DNA of 64,000 nt from Paraphysomonas bandaiensis (Eukaryota > Chrysophyceae). The notes under the pieces were generated by a model. It worked only from the letters and a program-made list of their open reading frames with translations. It made no database searches and had not been told where the DNA came from. Made by a program: the position numbers and the translations under genes. Positions 23,946-35,085 of this stretch are shown here, one piece after another; the first letter of the stretch is position 1, and the number at the start of each line of letters is the position of its first letter. The DNA lies in NCBI GenBank assembly GCA_965644295.1, contig CBFFRP010000271.1, positions 62,001 through 126,000 of the forward strand, written 5' to 3'.

Positions 23946-24154
23946 GGAGCCAGTTACAGCTTAATGAGCTTGTGTGATGCAAGTAAGGAACGCAAAAATG
24001 TGTTTCTTGTGTGTAATCAACTATAGACATGGACTCTGATATGCAGGCATCTGGGGATGCCTGATGAAGTTACTTTTTCAAGATGAGTTCATCTTAAGGA
24101 TTTAAACTTTCTGAAGAAGTCTCCATATTATATGTCACATATCATACTAATATT

Positions 24155-24760
24155 ATCAACATTCTGCATAATATTTATAAAATAATATCCACACACCATA
24201 ATATAATATGTTACTTGGGGTGCTAGTGAACTTTCTTTAGAGAACCAATTTTGACTTATTTTCAAAGTCCTTAAATTCAGGTTGGTGTAGACTTTTTTCA
24301 TATTTCCTCTCACTCCTATGTATCCGCTTGAAGCTTCGCATTTTTGGCTATATATGTCAGTTGAAGCTTTTCTCGATATTGCAATTTGTAGGTTATCCTG
24401 TTCAATTGATGAATTGCTGTGTACACTGTTATCATTGTGTTTATCCTCTGAACCGCTCGAACAATTAAGTGAAATTGATATTTATACCATTGAAGTAGAC
24501 TAACTGAGCTTTCTCATTACTCATAATTTGCAACTAGCTCAAAATACATCAATGAGCAGTTTGCAGTCATATCTTATGCTGTCACTAAAGTTCAGCTTAT
24601 TGAATATATTTCATAATACTTCATTGAATTCATATTATAATAAGTCTTTAACGACTGTCTTTGTCACTAAGGTGGTCATAAACCACAGCAATCAATATCT
24701 CAACTATAAGTAAAAATTAACCCAGTAAAACTTGATGTATACCTGTCGTGTGGTGACAGC
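24155..24760 (+). repeat. Interspersed repeat R2, copy 2
   Basis: Direct-orientation relative of 9560-10165. The internal plus frame is intact here over 24318-24503, where copy 1 has a stop. Its right end abuts the partial gene at 24845. Confidence 0.65.
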
Positions 24761-24844
24761 ATACTAGATTTACACACATGTTCATGGTTACGAAAGGGTT
24801 AAGATATAGGCTTCGCTCCAATCCGGTACATGAATACATAGTAG

Positions 24845-25185
24845 TGTGAGAAGTGCTATGTTTTTTTAAATGAGGTGGATGCCGATGTCTTGCTAGAACC
24901 TGCGCCACTCTTTACTCTTTTTGCAGATGAATTCGAGAAGCCATGTGTGTTCAAGGATGTGATAACGCGGTAGGAAATATAGACTAGCGCTCGGTGTGAG
25001 CTACTGAAAAGGTGGACGGAGAGAGATATACAACAAGATTTGTATCTATATAGTACAGAAGTAGTAAACGACTTTGACCAGCTGAGCCTCGTAATAGGTA
25101 ATAGTCGCCACATCTTTAGTATATACAACCTTGTATGTTTATATTTTCCGGGTATTTATTTTTTACAGATATCCGTGACAAGTGA
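24845..25185 (+). CDS. 3' part of an unidentified spliced gene
   Basis: Protein-like segments 24845-24946, 24983-25118 and 25169-25185 join in phase across 36- and 50-nt GT-AG introns (the second ends TTTTTTACAG) and stop at TGA. Visible blocks are VDADVLLEPAPLFTLFADEF and ERDIQQDLYLYSTEVV. The upstream frame is closed by TAG just before 24845, so it needs an earlier exon. None was found, because the R2 repeat lies directly upstream; the gene may be truncated by it. No family was recognised. It converges on the type II membrane protein gene. Confidence 0.35.
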
Positions 25186-25445
25186 ATTTTTCAGTGTTTC
25201 AGTGGTATACTACCTTCATGGTTCAAGTGAAAAAAGGGGCCGTTGTATATATTAGATGTTAGGATGTGTGTGTGTTTCGCACGCTACTAACAATAGTAAT
25301 GATCATCTAACACAATTCTGCATTGTACTTGCATTCCGGTTCATATACTTATTACAAAAATCTTAAAACCGAATGCACACGACAAACATTACTTCTGCAA
25401 AAGATAGGATGTGCACTGTACAGTGCAGCCATTTCAAACACAGGA

Positions 25446-26342
25446 TTAAACGGGGGGTTTATACGCGCATCCCACAAATCCAAAGCTGTATCCAGTGGAG
25501 TCATAGCAACTACAGTTGTTTGCGACATACTCTACATCCTCAGTAGCTCCCACACATTTTGCCTTCTTATCGGCTAAATATAAGTCTATGCTGTCACCAT
25601 ATCCAAATTTACAAAGTGAGTTTAAACCATATATCGCTTCGAAGTGCTTGTAGTGAATGCAGGACATTACATTCGGAAAGTTATACGGTCTATGTTTGGT
25701 TCCGCGTTGTACTTTACCAATGACTGAACTAGAAACCGATATCCAATCCGTTTTGTCGATACCCAGAAAATCGGTAATCTTCTTTCCGGACAGCCTCTTG
25801 CTTAATTTAATATCGATGCTTCGCATGAACATTATATCAGTGTTGTTGTTCTCCAACGAAATTAATTCAAGCAGCACATGGGAGTCCGCACCGCAAGTCA
25901 TATCATAGAGCGTACTAACTGTAGTATTTAAATTCTCAACATATTGTCTAATACTCAAACCGTTTAGGAAGTCTGCCTTATCTTCTAAATAACTAACACG
26001 CTTCCTATATCTCATTGTAAACAAATCCAGTGGATGCTGCGTAACAACAAGTGCCTTGTAATCCCTCAACAAATCCCTACGCCTATAAAAATCCATATAT
26101 CCGAGAGAATAGTAGAAATTATAGTCTTCACTATCCACAGCAGACCAGCGCTTAATATCTAAAACTTTCTTATTGTAGACTTTATCAGCAAAATAAGATA
26201 AGATAAGATACATATATACAGTTCTAGTCTCACACACTACAATGATGTTAGAATTCAATGTACTTGTTTGTCTACAGAAATAATGAGGAATAAGCGATAA
26301 AAAAACAAACACAATAGTCACAAGTGCTTCTAACCGCACCAT
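25446..26342 (-). CDS. Type II membrane protein, possibly sulfotransferase-like
   Basis: 298 aa from ATG at 26342. The N-terminal hydrophobic segment (ALVTIVFVFLSLIPHYF, residues 6-22) fits a signal anchor, so the body is probably in the Golgi lumen or outside the cell. The segment VVTQHPLDLFTMRYRKR resembles the R-x-P-x-x-R-x-x-S-x-Y region that binds PAPS in carbohydrate sulfotransferases, but the key Arg and Ser are not all there and the 5'-phosphosulfate loop is unclear. The C-terminus is Cys-rich (KCVG, NNCSC, GCAY). The sulfotransferase idea is weak; an unassigned luminal protein is the safe call. Confidence 0.5.
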   Translation of the reverse strand: MVRLEALVTIVFVFLSLIPHYFCRQTSTLNSNIIVVCETRTVYMYLILSYFADKVYNKKVLDIKRWSAVDSEDYNFYYSLGYMDFYRRRDLLRDYKALVVTQHPLDLFTMRYRKRVSYLEDKADFLNGLSIRQYVENLNTTVSTLYDMTCGADSHVLLELISLENNNTDIMFMRSIDIKLSKRLSGKKITDFLGIDKTDWISVSSSVIGKVQRGTKHRPYNFPNVMSCIHYKHFEAIYGLNSLCKFGYGDSIDLYLADKKAKCVGATEDVEYVANNCSCYDSTGYSFGFVGCAYKPPV

Positions 26343-26416
26343 AGGGATTTCACTCAATGTACTTCAATGTAACAGTTGGTTTGAGGCGAATTGACTGCAT
26401 TGATGTTGCGAGATTA

Positions 26417-26760
26417 TGTATGTATGTATGTATGGATGTATGTATGTATGTATGTATGTATGTATGTATGTATGTATGTATGTATGTATGTATGTATGTA
26501 TGTATGTATGTATGTATGTATGTATGTATGTATGTATGTATGTATGTATGTATGTATGTATGTATGTATGTATGTATGTATGTATGTATGTATGTATGTA
26601 TGTATGTATGTATGTATGTATGTATGTATGTATGTATGTATGTATGTATGTATGTATGTATGTATGTATGTATGTATGTATGTATGTATGTATGTATGTA
26701 TGTATGTATGTATGTATGTATGTATGTATGTATGTATGTATGTATGTATGTATGTATGTG
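26417..26760 (+). repeat. Long (TATG)n microsatellite, about 85 units
   Basis: About 340 bp of almost perfect TATG repeats with one TATGGATG variant near 26430 and TGTGTGTG at the right end. All long frames through it (Tyr-Val-Cys-Met or Tyr-Ile-His-Thr repeats) are by-products. It fills the spacer between two divergent genes. Confidence 0.95.
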
Positions 26761-26840
26761 TGTGTATGACATGAAAGGCAGGACAATTCCTCGAAGGAGA
26801 ATACTCTGGCATATATCAATATCTTACCCGGCACCTGCTC

Positions 26841-28837
26841 ATGGGAAAAGGCAGGGGCAAAAAGACGAACCCACACTTGGAGAAAGTTCTCAACCTCGAG
26901 AAGATATTCGAGGGGGTGTACAGTGTGGACTATATACGGCAAGTTCTTAAAGATTGCAATTTTGATCAAGAGCAATGTATTACAGAGCTCGTTCGCATGC
27001 GTGATACCATTCAAGAGAGCCAGAATATTATTTCTGCTGAGACGTCGGAGGATATGATTATTGAACAGATATGTATGGAACTCGGGATGACCTCTGATAG
27101 GGATGTGGTGTATGCGGTGTTTCACGAATGCGGAAGAAACGCAGAAGAAGCGGTTCGTCATCTTAAAGAACTGTTTCCCATGGGTATTTTATATACTTGT
27201 TTCTTTCAGTTCTGATCATTGAATATCTAGAAACAGTGGGTGGATCACCTTCAGAACACTCGAGACCAGAGAAAAGTTCCCACGAGGGAGAAACCCAGGT
27301 AGAACAAACTCATGAAACTGGGTTATATACTGAATCGTGTGGTCTTGATCAGAACTCTTGTGAGGGTAAGTGACCTGCTATTTTATTTCTGAAGAATATG
27401 ATTATTTTTCTTCGGTAGATTTCGCCCTACCCCCTCCATGTACACTCCGCCGTCGCTCTGCCTCTACAAGCAGCAATAATGTATTTTCCTTTATGTCAGA
27501 GGACTTGGAGGTCAATGTAGACGGCTGTATAGCACATACTGGAGAATTTACATTGGAGGTCATTCGTGCTTCCCTTTGTGACCTTATTCCAGATGATATG
27601 ATTGACACCTTCCTTGCCTTCAATTACATTGACGAAAGAACCGACCAGGCACGCGCTGAATTTCTTCTGAGTCAGATTATGCTGGTAGTTGATGTGTGCA
27701 CGACTGAAGGGGAGAACGTATCACCTGCACTACTTAATGATATCATATCTCAGCGTGATTCCACAGGGGAGCCTATACGGTGGACAATATCTGGAGAAGG
27801 GATCACCTCTAGCCCATTTGACATGCTTTGCGGCAGTCTGTGTGATGGAGTTGACGAGGAGTATGCTCGTATATTGATGGAAGAGATTCAGTCTTCCAGG
27901 GATTTGAAGGATACTAGTCCAGTAGAAGTTATTCGTCAGTTTTTTATGTCGAACTGGGCGGTACAACCTTCTCTACTAACTGACGAAACCATATCTCAAG
28001 CTCTGGACATTACTAACTACGACACGGATGCTGCTATTGCACTATTGTGCGATCAGTGGAAGAGAACTCCGAAACACACTCTCCGCTCAGGTAGTGGAAA
28101 TAAACGCACACAGAAAGTCGGTATGTTTTGACTTCAACTCATTCTGCAAGACTAAGTTTATACATACAGTGTCCTACGCAAGTGTACTGAGGGACAACGT
28201 CCCATCAACCACTGGCACTGATGTGTGCCAAAATGATACACAAAGTCATAAAATACTTCAGCAAGAATGGAAGCCGGGTATAGTTGTGTCTGATCCTCAG
28301 AAAAAGATAAAGAAGTCTGAAAGTAGATTGCGACACGCTGAATTAGAGGCACACTGGAGAAGTATTCAGTTGTTAGAAAAGGAGACAATGCGAAGTGGGT
28401 TTACACTTGCAGCACACACACGGTCCAGACACAATGCACGTTCAGCACATGTCGCCCGTCATAACATGTATTGTGCCTCTTCGGAAGCATCCAAGCACGC
28501 CCTCCTAGCACGAAATGACCACATTTTGGTGGACACGAAAGGACAAAGTGTTGTTGTATTTAGTGGGTTTGTCGGGTATCCACACAGTGTTCCTCGCGAG
28601 AGCAAAGTGGATCTTCATGGTGTTGATGTCAGGAGCGCACTACAATTTGTTGACACTATTGTATTGTACTATCAGCGTTACAGTATCGGTGATTCCGTTG
28701 TGCACTTAGTAGTTGGAAAAGGAAACAATAGCGAAGGAGGTATAAGCAAACTTAAGCCTGCCCTTCATAATTATTTGAGAAGCAGAGGAATTAAAACAAT
28801 GACATCAGATGCATGCGTTTCCTTAGTTTTTAATTGA
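26841..28837 (+). CDS. Cue2/N4BP2/NONU-1-like SMR-domain mRNA endonuclease
   Basis: Exons 26841-27183, 27237-27365, 27419-28120 and 28170-28837 join in phase across introns of 53, 53 and 49 nt, giving 613 aa. The N-terminus has CUE/UBA-like helices (LEKIFEGVYSVDYIRQVLKDCNFD; EQICMELGMTSDRDVVYAVF), which in this family bind ubiquitinated stalled ribosomes. Residues about 442-507 are a DUF1771 helical region (HAELEAHWRSIQLLEKE). Residues about 535-613 are an SMR domain with VDLHG and HLVVGKGNNSEGGISKLKPA. The D-x-H motif of the nuclease active site is present. Yeast Cue2 and worm NONU-1 cut mRNA in no-go decay; the same role is inferred. Confidence 0.88.
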
Positions 28838-29532
28838 GCGCAACACCCGTGCGAAGATAGTTTAACCACGTCATGTAGCATTTTTGGATATATGTAGTGT
28901 ATTGTGTATGATGTATTGTGTACAGAGAAGAATGTAGAACGTATAATGATATAATGTGTTGCGAAAGAAAAAAATTCAATAGTTGAATGTAATAATAATA
29001 TATAAGGAAACGAGTATGTGGTGAATATCTGTTCAACATTGTCTTCTTTTCACATGGTAACCTTAACGTATTACTTCAATTCTGTCCTTTTCTTACTTTG
29101 GCTTCCTTATTCTAGTCGACTTGACACAACAAGATGATTTACTACTCTCTCGTGTATTCGAATCTGACATGAGTGGTCTGTGGTCTTACTAAACTTAGTT
29201 TAATTAACAGTTATGACAACTATTTGTCTTATCAATCACATAAATCATCAATATATCTATAATCTATACTCTAAACCGCATATATACACTAGATATTGAG
29301 CCCACATAACGTTAAGTTATGATCATTACTTTGTGTTCATTGAATAGTAAATTACTACTTTATTGCTAAGTACTTATCACTCACGATCCGTAATAAGCCC
29401 GACGAAGAGAGATAGACGCCCCTCTATATACACTCAGACATGAGAATTACTTTACAGAGTGCATAGTGGTTGAAATACTTTTTAATATGCAAAGCCCCAT
29501 GAGTAAAATTGAATTTCAGTGAGACCGATATT
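28838..29532. other. Intergenic, nothing recognised
   Basis: AT-rich, with no supported gene. Confidence 0.35.
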
Positions 29533-30170
29533 ATGTTCAGCAAGTACCTAAGAGTCAGCTTACTTTCGCTATGTCCTCCCAATAGTCCTCCAGGAATGTG
29601 GCTGCTTAAGATCGTTTGCTGTGAGTGGTAAACACTGCTCAAGACTTGACAATGTGCGTGTAAAGGAAACGGCTTTCTTTAATGAGTACGTTCACTAGTA
29701 CCCTGACTGAGTGAGCTCCCTCTTCCCCTCCAGTTTATATACTGTCTGATACCCTCCGTGAGTTTGAAAGAAAGTTACAATTCCAGGACAGGGACACACT
29801 ACGCGAGTGCATTTTTATCGACACCAGTAAAGCTTTGCTGTTGGTTTACAATAACAGTGCATAGCTGCACAATGCAAACGATGACAACACGAATGTGTGT
29901 ATTGCATATCGTCTATTATATGATGATATACAATGTAATTAATTTCTTAGAAATTGATGTGTTCATGTTACATACTCCCGTTTTACAGAGAGTGATTTCG
30001 TCGTCCTTTTACATATCTCATCATTAGCAATAGAAATGGAGTATAAAAACTTTCGCTATGTAATGTCTGCATTGTTCAGGGAACTACCTACAATACATCG
30101 TGCTGGTCTTGCACAGCGTACAGCTTGTGGCTACAGTGAAGTTATATCAGCCTCATCAAGGACTAAATAA
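29533..30170 (+). CDS. Small spliced protein of unknown function
   Basis: Exons 29533-29620, 29734-29856 and 29989-30170 join in phase (introns of 113 nt, GTGAGT...CCCCTCCAG, and 132 nt, ...TTTTACAG), giving 130 aa with TAA stop. The middle exon is charged and protein-like (DTLREFERKLQFQDRDT, then ALLLVYNN). The last has a helix (SSLAIEMEYKNFRYVMSALF) and a Ser-rich tail. No family was recognised. The introns are longer than most here, so one exon may be misplaced. Confidence 0.4.
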
Positions 30171-30284
30171 AACATCCCTTGCTCTTAATCTGCAGGTTAG
30201 ACCACAAAAAAAGCGAAGATTTTCTGCCTCTTCATCATGGTGATGCTACCGTATCGTAGTTTCAGTTTGGAGTAGAAAAACGAA

Positions 30285-30355
30285 TGCGCCGTTCGGGAAT
30301 CGAACCCGAAGCTAAACCTTGGAAGGGTTTCATGTTACCACTACACCAACGGCGC
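30285..30355 (-). tRNA. tRNA-Gly (anticodon TCC)
   Basis: On the minus strand the acceptor GCGCCGT pairs perfectly with ACGGCGC. The anticodon stem AAACC/GGTTT encloses loop CTTCCAA, with anticodon TCC (Gly GGA codons). The T arm has TTCGAAT between CGGG and CCCG. The discriminator is A at 30285; CCA is not encoded. A T5 run at 30280-30276 serves as the Pol III terminator. Confidence 0.92.
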
Positions 30356-30939
30356 CTTCTGATGATACAGGTACAGAAAATTACAATATATAAATGAACA
30401 AAAAATATGGTACATTTATTTATGGATAGACTTACCATTATGTCCACTTTACCATTTCTAGATTTCTAAAGTGAGTGTGTCGCCCAGTTTACGGCGCGAT
30501 ATCATTTGTATGTGTGTGTCTATGCTACAAACAGTACTTTAGGATTATTTTCACTGCACATCAGAGAGGAGGTCTCTGTGATGTTCACGAATCAGGATCG
30601 TATAGCTTCTCCTGAGAGATGTGCAGTAGAGATGTGGTACAAAGTTCAAATCATAGCGAAATTATATTATGTGTAGTTATGTAATTGGTAAAACAACTGA
30701 TACCAGCCAAAACCATCTTCACACGGTGTTTACCATGGTGACTACACAAATACTATATTCTACTTAGTATTGTCATATTCCGACAGTGTGTCCACAGAGT
30801 GTAGATTCGCTGGTACACTACATATAATACCAAAATTTTGCGCGGATTCTACGTAGTCGCAAACGGTATCTCTCGTGACCATGCATGACTCAGTATAAAC
30901 GTATAAACCTAGTATAGAGAATAGAGTACCCTAGTAAAT
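30356..30939. other. Intergenic, nothing recognised
   Basis: AT-rich; no gene seen. Confidence 0.35.
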
Positions 30940-32470
30940 GCTAACATAGGAATGCCAACTATATTGATTAATCGTAGAATATCGTGAAATATACACACAC
31001 TAATAAAACAGAATACTATAAAACAAGCAAGCAATGCTATATAGCTTCTCTTCTTTCAGTGTATGAAACTTCATAGCAAGATAACCTATGCATTCCGGGA
31101 TCTGGTTAGCATAGTAGCTGAATGGGGATGGTATCCACTCAATAAGGGTGAATGTAACATATCTCGGAGCGTGATAAACCAATAAAGCTTTATTTCTACT
31201 ATGTACTGTTGTATGTAGTATGTAGTGTATTGTTATAGTGCTATATCCATCCGTATGTTTCATCTACGTACTATAGTATGTATGAACAGAAATATATCGG
31301 TATGATATGGAATGAAAAAAAAATGATTAATTAATAATTGAGGTAACTTGGCATACATGGTAAATGGTGAATGATATTAAAATATTCTTGTAAGTAAGAA
31401 TTCAGCCATATGCAACACAGATATAATTGTCTGTGTTTGGATCGATTTGTCAAATAAATATATAATTCTGTACAATAATAAGATCACAATTCGTAGTATC
31501 CAAATAGCGATAATAGTTGGGTTCGATGTCTCACTTCGAGCGCATAGATCCAGAAGCATCCAGTAGGAACAGAAAGTCCACCGGGTTCTGTCTCAGTCCC
31601 ACGGTCTCACGGACACGGGCATACGCCGCCTGAGCACCTCCTGCGCGGCTGATCTGCCCGACATCAATGGAGACTCCCTGAACCACCTGCAGGGCGATGA
31701 GAGGCATGATCATATGCAGGGCACCTGCATCTCGAGCGGGCAGGTACATAGACCCACTTTGAGAGCAGAGTGACTTTAGCTGTGTTTCTTGACAGGCTGA
31801 TCCGAGCCCAATGACGAAACAGAAGTTGTTAGATGGTGCGTTGAATCTCTGTAGGATCTGGGCGGCATCTTTCAAAGTCTGCTTGCTGCCATTGTCACCA
31901 CCGTCAGTTAAAATCACCAGCACCCACGGTCGTGATCGGTCTGCAGTAGTGATGTGTTGCAAGACTGAGACCACAATAGAGTCCCAAAGATGAGTACCAC
32001 CGCTCTCTTTGTCGTTGGTCATTCTGCAGCATGCAGCAAGACCCATCATTGCCATATCCTCCGATTGTAGGGAGACAAGAGGCTTGTATTGAGTATGGAA
32101 CCCCACCACAGTACAGCGGTCCATTCTAGTCATCGTTGAATGGAGGAACTGAGCCATACTTTGAGCTGCCACGGCAATTCGAGAATCAGATGCCACGCCT
32201 AGGGCAGTCATCCCAGTGGTTCTTGTCACAGTAGTAGTTGCGGGAGTTTTCCTGGCTGGCGTATTGCCACATGTAGTTGATGATGAAGAGTTTCCCATTG
32301 CTTTGAGTTGTGTTTGTGGAGAAGAGTTATGTATGGAATGGACGGATGATTTGGATTTGCAGACAAAATCAGAAATGTCCGCATATTCTTCAAAAAAATA
32401 TCTTCATGGCGAGAATCTGCCGGCTGTACGACCGTAGTATACATTGTACACAGCAGTATTCCGTTGAGGA
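30940..32470 (-). repeat. Dispersed, inverted copy of part of the vWA array unit
   Basis: About 1.5 kb matching the array segment that runs from just upstream of the vWA gene (AACGGAATACTGCTGTG) to the downstream spacer (ACGATATTCTACG). It lies 17 kb or more from the array and in the opposite orientation. The flanking spacer is clearly more diverged than the gene. Confidence 0.85.
31531..32298 (-). CDS. Circularly permuted vWA protein, dispersed copy
   Basis: 255 aa, intact. Compared with the array copies it lacks one Thr near residue 13 and has only a few substitutions (for example TRTTGM for TGTTGI, MAMM for MALM). It keeps the MGNSSSS start and the C-terminal DASGSM followed at once by a stop. 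The domain description is given under the array copy at 51199. The flanking DNA has drifted more than the coding part, which suggests selection on the protein or gene conversion. Confidence 0.8.
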   Translation of the reverse strand: MGNSSSSTTCGNTPARKTPATTTVTRTTGMTALGVASDSRIAVAAQSMAQFLHSTMTRMDRCTVVGFHTQYKPLVSLQSEDMAMMGLAACCRMTNDKESGGTHLWDSIVVSVLQHITTADRSRPWVLVILTDGGDNGSKQTLKDAAQILQRFNAPSNNFCFVIGLGSACQETQLKSLCSQSGSMYLPARDAGALHMIMPLIALQVVQGVSIDVGQISRAGGAQAAYARVRETVGLRQNPVDFLFLLDASGSMRSK

Positions 32471-32597
32471 AATATCCCATCAATTCCTTCACGCACATAC
32501 ATACCCGCACAGCAAGTCATTCGTATCATTGTAATAATATAACATACACATCATCCTGTGCTCAGTATAACTCTAATTCCTTTTTGTTGAAACGTAA

Positions 32598-33587
32598 ATG
32601 GGTGAGCGAATAGCATTTTCAACTGATGGGTTTTCTGTGGTCGTTTGTCGTCATCCAAATGGAAAGTTTCTTGCTGTAAATGAGTGTCGAGGGAGAGGCT
32701 GGTGGCTCCCTGCTGGTCATGTAGATGCTGGACAGAATTTTGTACAAGCAGCCATAAGAGAGACTGAAGAAGAGGCTGGGATTAATATCATTCTAAAAGG
32801 CGTATTAGCTGTTGAGCATAGCCTCATGTCATCAAAGTCTGCTAGAATGAGAGTTATATTTTATGCAGAGCCGTCAGATCCTAACCAGGCCCCAAAGAGC
32901 ATACCTGATGAAGAGTCATTAGGTGCAGAGTGGTTGACACTGTCAGAATTAAAAGAAAAGGAAACTAAACGAGTTCCTCAAGGTCTTCGTGGAAAAGAAC
33001 TACTCAAATGGGGAACGTATGTTGCAAATGGAGGATTTATTGCCCCAATCAGTGTTGCAGAAAATGGACACTATGATGGGTTTTTCCGAATCGAGAATGA
33101 TGGCCCTAATGAGGCAGTTTGGAGTGTATTTCGACCTGTTAGTGATGTTGTAACAATTGCGACCACGCAACCGACGAATGTGTCAGAAACTGATGATGCT
33201 AGAACATTAAGAAAAAAATTGCTGCAAGAGGGAGTTAATGCTAACGCAGTATTATCTCACAAGCAGTGGACTGCGTTACACTATGCGGTTGAACAAAGTA
33301 GCATAGAAAAAGTCCGGATGCTACTTTTGGCAGGGGCTGACCCCAATGCCCCAACACATAATCTCCGTACACCTCTTCATTTTGCAGCAATACGGGGTAA
33401 TATCACGATAATTCGTATGTTATGTATCGCTGGTGCTAAACCTGATGTAGCTGACAGCAATGGGATGACCCCAGCAGTCTATATGCAACGAAAATTGCAA
33501 GAGGATGCAGATACACTATCTGAGGACGTAAGAAGAGGTTATGCACAGATAATGTCCCTGTTTCCGGATGGAAATTTACTAGTGTAG
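32598..33587 (+). CDS. Nudix hydrolase with C-terminal ankyrin repeats
   Basis: 329 aa, single exon, from ATG. Residues about 5-150 form a Nudix fold with the box at residues 40-62 (GHVDAGQ...RETEEEAGI). The metal-binding R-E-x-x-E-E core is intact, but the first Glu of the consensus (G-x5-E) is Gln at 46. Residues about 222-300 contain two to three ankyrin repeats (WTALHYAVEQSSIEKVRMLLLAGADPN; RTPLHFAAIRGNITIIRMLCIAGA). The substrate is unknown. The known animal Nudix-ankyrin protein NUDT12 has the reverse order (ankyrin first). The start lies about 300 bp from the divergent vWA gene. Confidence 0.88.
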   Translation: MGERIAFSTDGFSVVVCRHPNGKFLAVNECRGRGWWLPAGHVDAGQNFVQAAIRETEEEAGINIILKGVLAVEHSLMSSKSARMRVIFYAEPSDPNQAPKSIPDEESLGAEWLTLSELKEKETKRVPQGLRGKELLKWGTYVANGGFIAPISVAENGHYDGFFRIENDGPNEAVWSVFRPVSDVVTIATTQPTNVSETDDARTLRKKLLQEGVNANAVLSHKQWTALHYAVEQSSIEKVRMLLLAGADPNAPTHNLRTPLHFAAIRGNITIIRMLCIAGAKPDVADSNGMTPAVYMQRKLQEDADTLSEDVRRGYAQIMSLFPDGNLLV

Positions 33588-34119
33588 AGTGAAATCTCGA
33601 AACACATATGCATATTTATAACTATGTAACAACCAGTTTAAGTAATAATAATATGGCATAATAAGGAAATAATGCCTACATATTTGTCACATATTGATAT
33701 ACTATTTTGTAGTTTGATGTATTTTATGATTTACGATGACTTCTTACTAAATGTTTTCTACAGCAATTACCAGTAGCTAAATGCCGTAATAATATTGTAA
33801 GGGTGAATGTATTACATTGCAATATATATTGTGATAAAGGTCACTGACATATATATGTATTGTTGATGAACGCTGGAGTCGAGCATATTTATGAAAAAAC
33901 AGTCTTTCGTTTGCTAAAAGATAAACTGCAGAGTTATTCGCAATATATCATTTACCATCCTGACTGAAATTAAACAACTTGATAAATAATTCTCTCTATT
34001 TTGTTTAAACCTGTTGTTGTTTCTACAGGACAGTCATATCACCACGGAGATGATATATAGCTCTATAGCACCCCGGAAAACGGTCGGTAAACTTAGAATT
34101 TAATCTTAGGATATGCAAT
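33588..34119. other. Intergenic, nothing recognised
   Basis: AT-rich, no gene seen. Confidence 0.35.
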
Positions 34120-34310
34120 AATATAATTGCCCAGTGTCCATAAATTACTCAAGTTAGTGAATGTCTTATTACTAGCAATAGGTGTATAAGAGTCAGAACT
34201 AATGTAGTAAAACAATATACTAACAAGTGCTTAACTATGATATCCTACTATATTTAGCGCTACAGCTGCTTGTGCGTCACCAAGGTAAATTAACACAATA
34301 TTTTAGCAAG
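34120..34310 (+). repeat. Repeat R3, left-part fragment
   Basis: Shares AATTGCCCAGTGTCCATAAA and TCTTATTACTAGCAATAGG with 17860 and 23380. Confidence 0.55.
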
Positions 34311-34689
34311 AGCACCAACAAATACTCTGCAGAAACTGTGGAAACGTAATCCTGATGTGACCCAAACCATGGGTGGACTGAGAGCCACTGCGCCACTGCT
34401 CCTATATTATTGGTATTGGATATTATATTATGCTATAAAGAAATAAATATTTTTAAGATATTGTGCCTCCTCAATTCTCCGAATAAATTCTAAAAATGTT
34501 CATAAAAATCTACAGCGACAGTGCGCATTCATAGTGGTAAAAATATTGGAGTTAGAAAATAGTACCTCAAATTGCATACTTAGCGAATGAAATTTCCTTG
34601 GCACTTTGGATGATAACAATCTTACTCCAGTACAGTTTCGAGAGCACAAAACGATGCAGCTCCGAAAATTCTGGTAGCTGACGGGCTTG

Positions 34690-35000
34690 GTGTCGGAGTG
34701 CTTGTGTGGTACAAGGGGCACTGATATAAGTGTCACATGTGTAAGACGTTTTTGGTATTTGGTCCTTGATTATGGAACTGGGCCTACCTCAAGGGCATTT
34801 AGGGTATTGGGCTGCTTGGTGAAGTCAAGCATCCGTGCTGTTCACTCTAAGAACTCAAAAATCCTGAAGTTAGCAGATGTCAGGTATATCAATATTCCGC
34901 TTGCTCACTGCGTTTGCTTTGAGTGATAGCGCGAAATTGGTTGCACCTTGTTGGTACTTGCGGTGACGCACAAGAGACTTTCGAAGCGTTAGTTAATTTC
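34690..35000 (-). repeat. Repeat R3, diverged copy
   Basis: Contains GAGTGCTTGTGTGGTACAAG, TATTGGGCTGCTTGGTGAAG and GGTGACGCACAAG in the same order as the minus copies near 44 kb. Confidence 0.6.
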
Positions 35001-35003
35001 AGG

Positions 35004-35085
35004 GATAGGGAAACATATATTACAATACTATTGTTAGATAGCGTTCCATCAATAGTATTGATGGAGTTTTTAAACCGGCCCTACA
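35004..35085. mobile_element. Terminal fragment of hAT-2
   Basis: Begins CAGGGATAGGGAAACA and continues with GCGTTCCATCAATAGTATTG, matching the reverse complement of the right end of the element at 35190-35985. A solo end lying about 110 bp from the larger copy. Confidence 0.55.

Noticed and set aside
26350-27161. Long frames of Tyr-Ile-His-Thr or Tyr-Val-Cys-Met repeats
   Set aside because: Direct translation of the TATG microsatellite on either strand; no codon signature or conserved flanks.
30540-30615. C/D-box snoRNA-like GTGATGT...CTGA with short flanking stem
   Set aside because: The enclosed span is too short, the C box is imperfect and no guide target is apparent.
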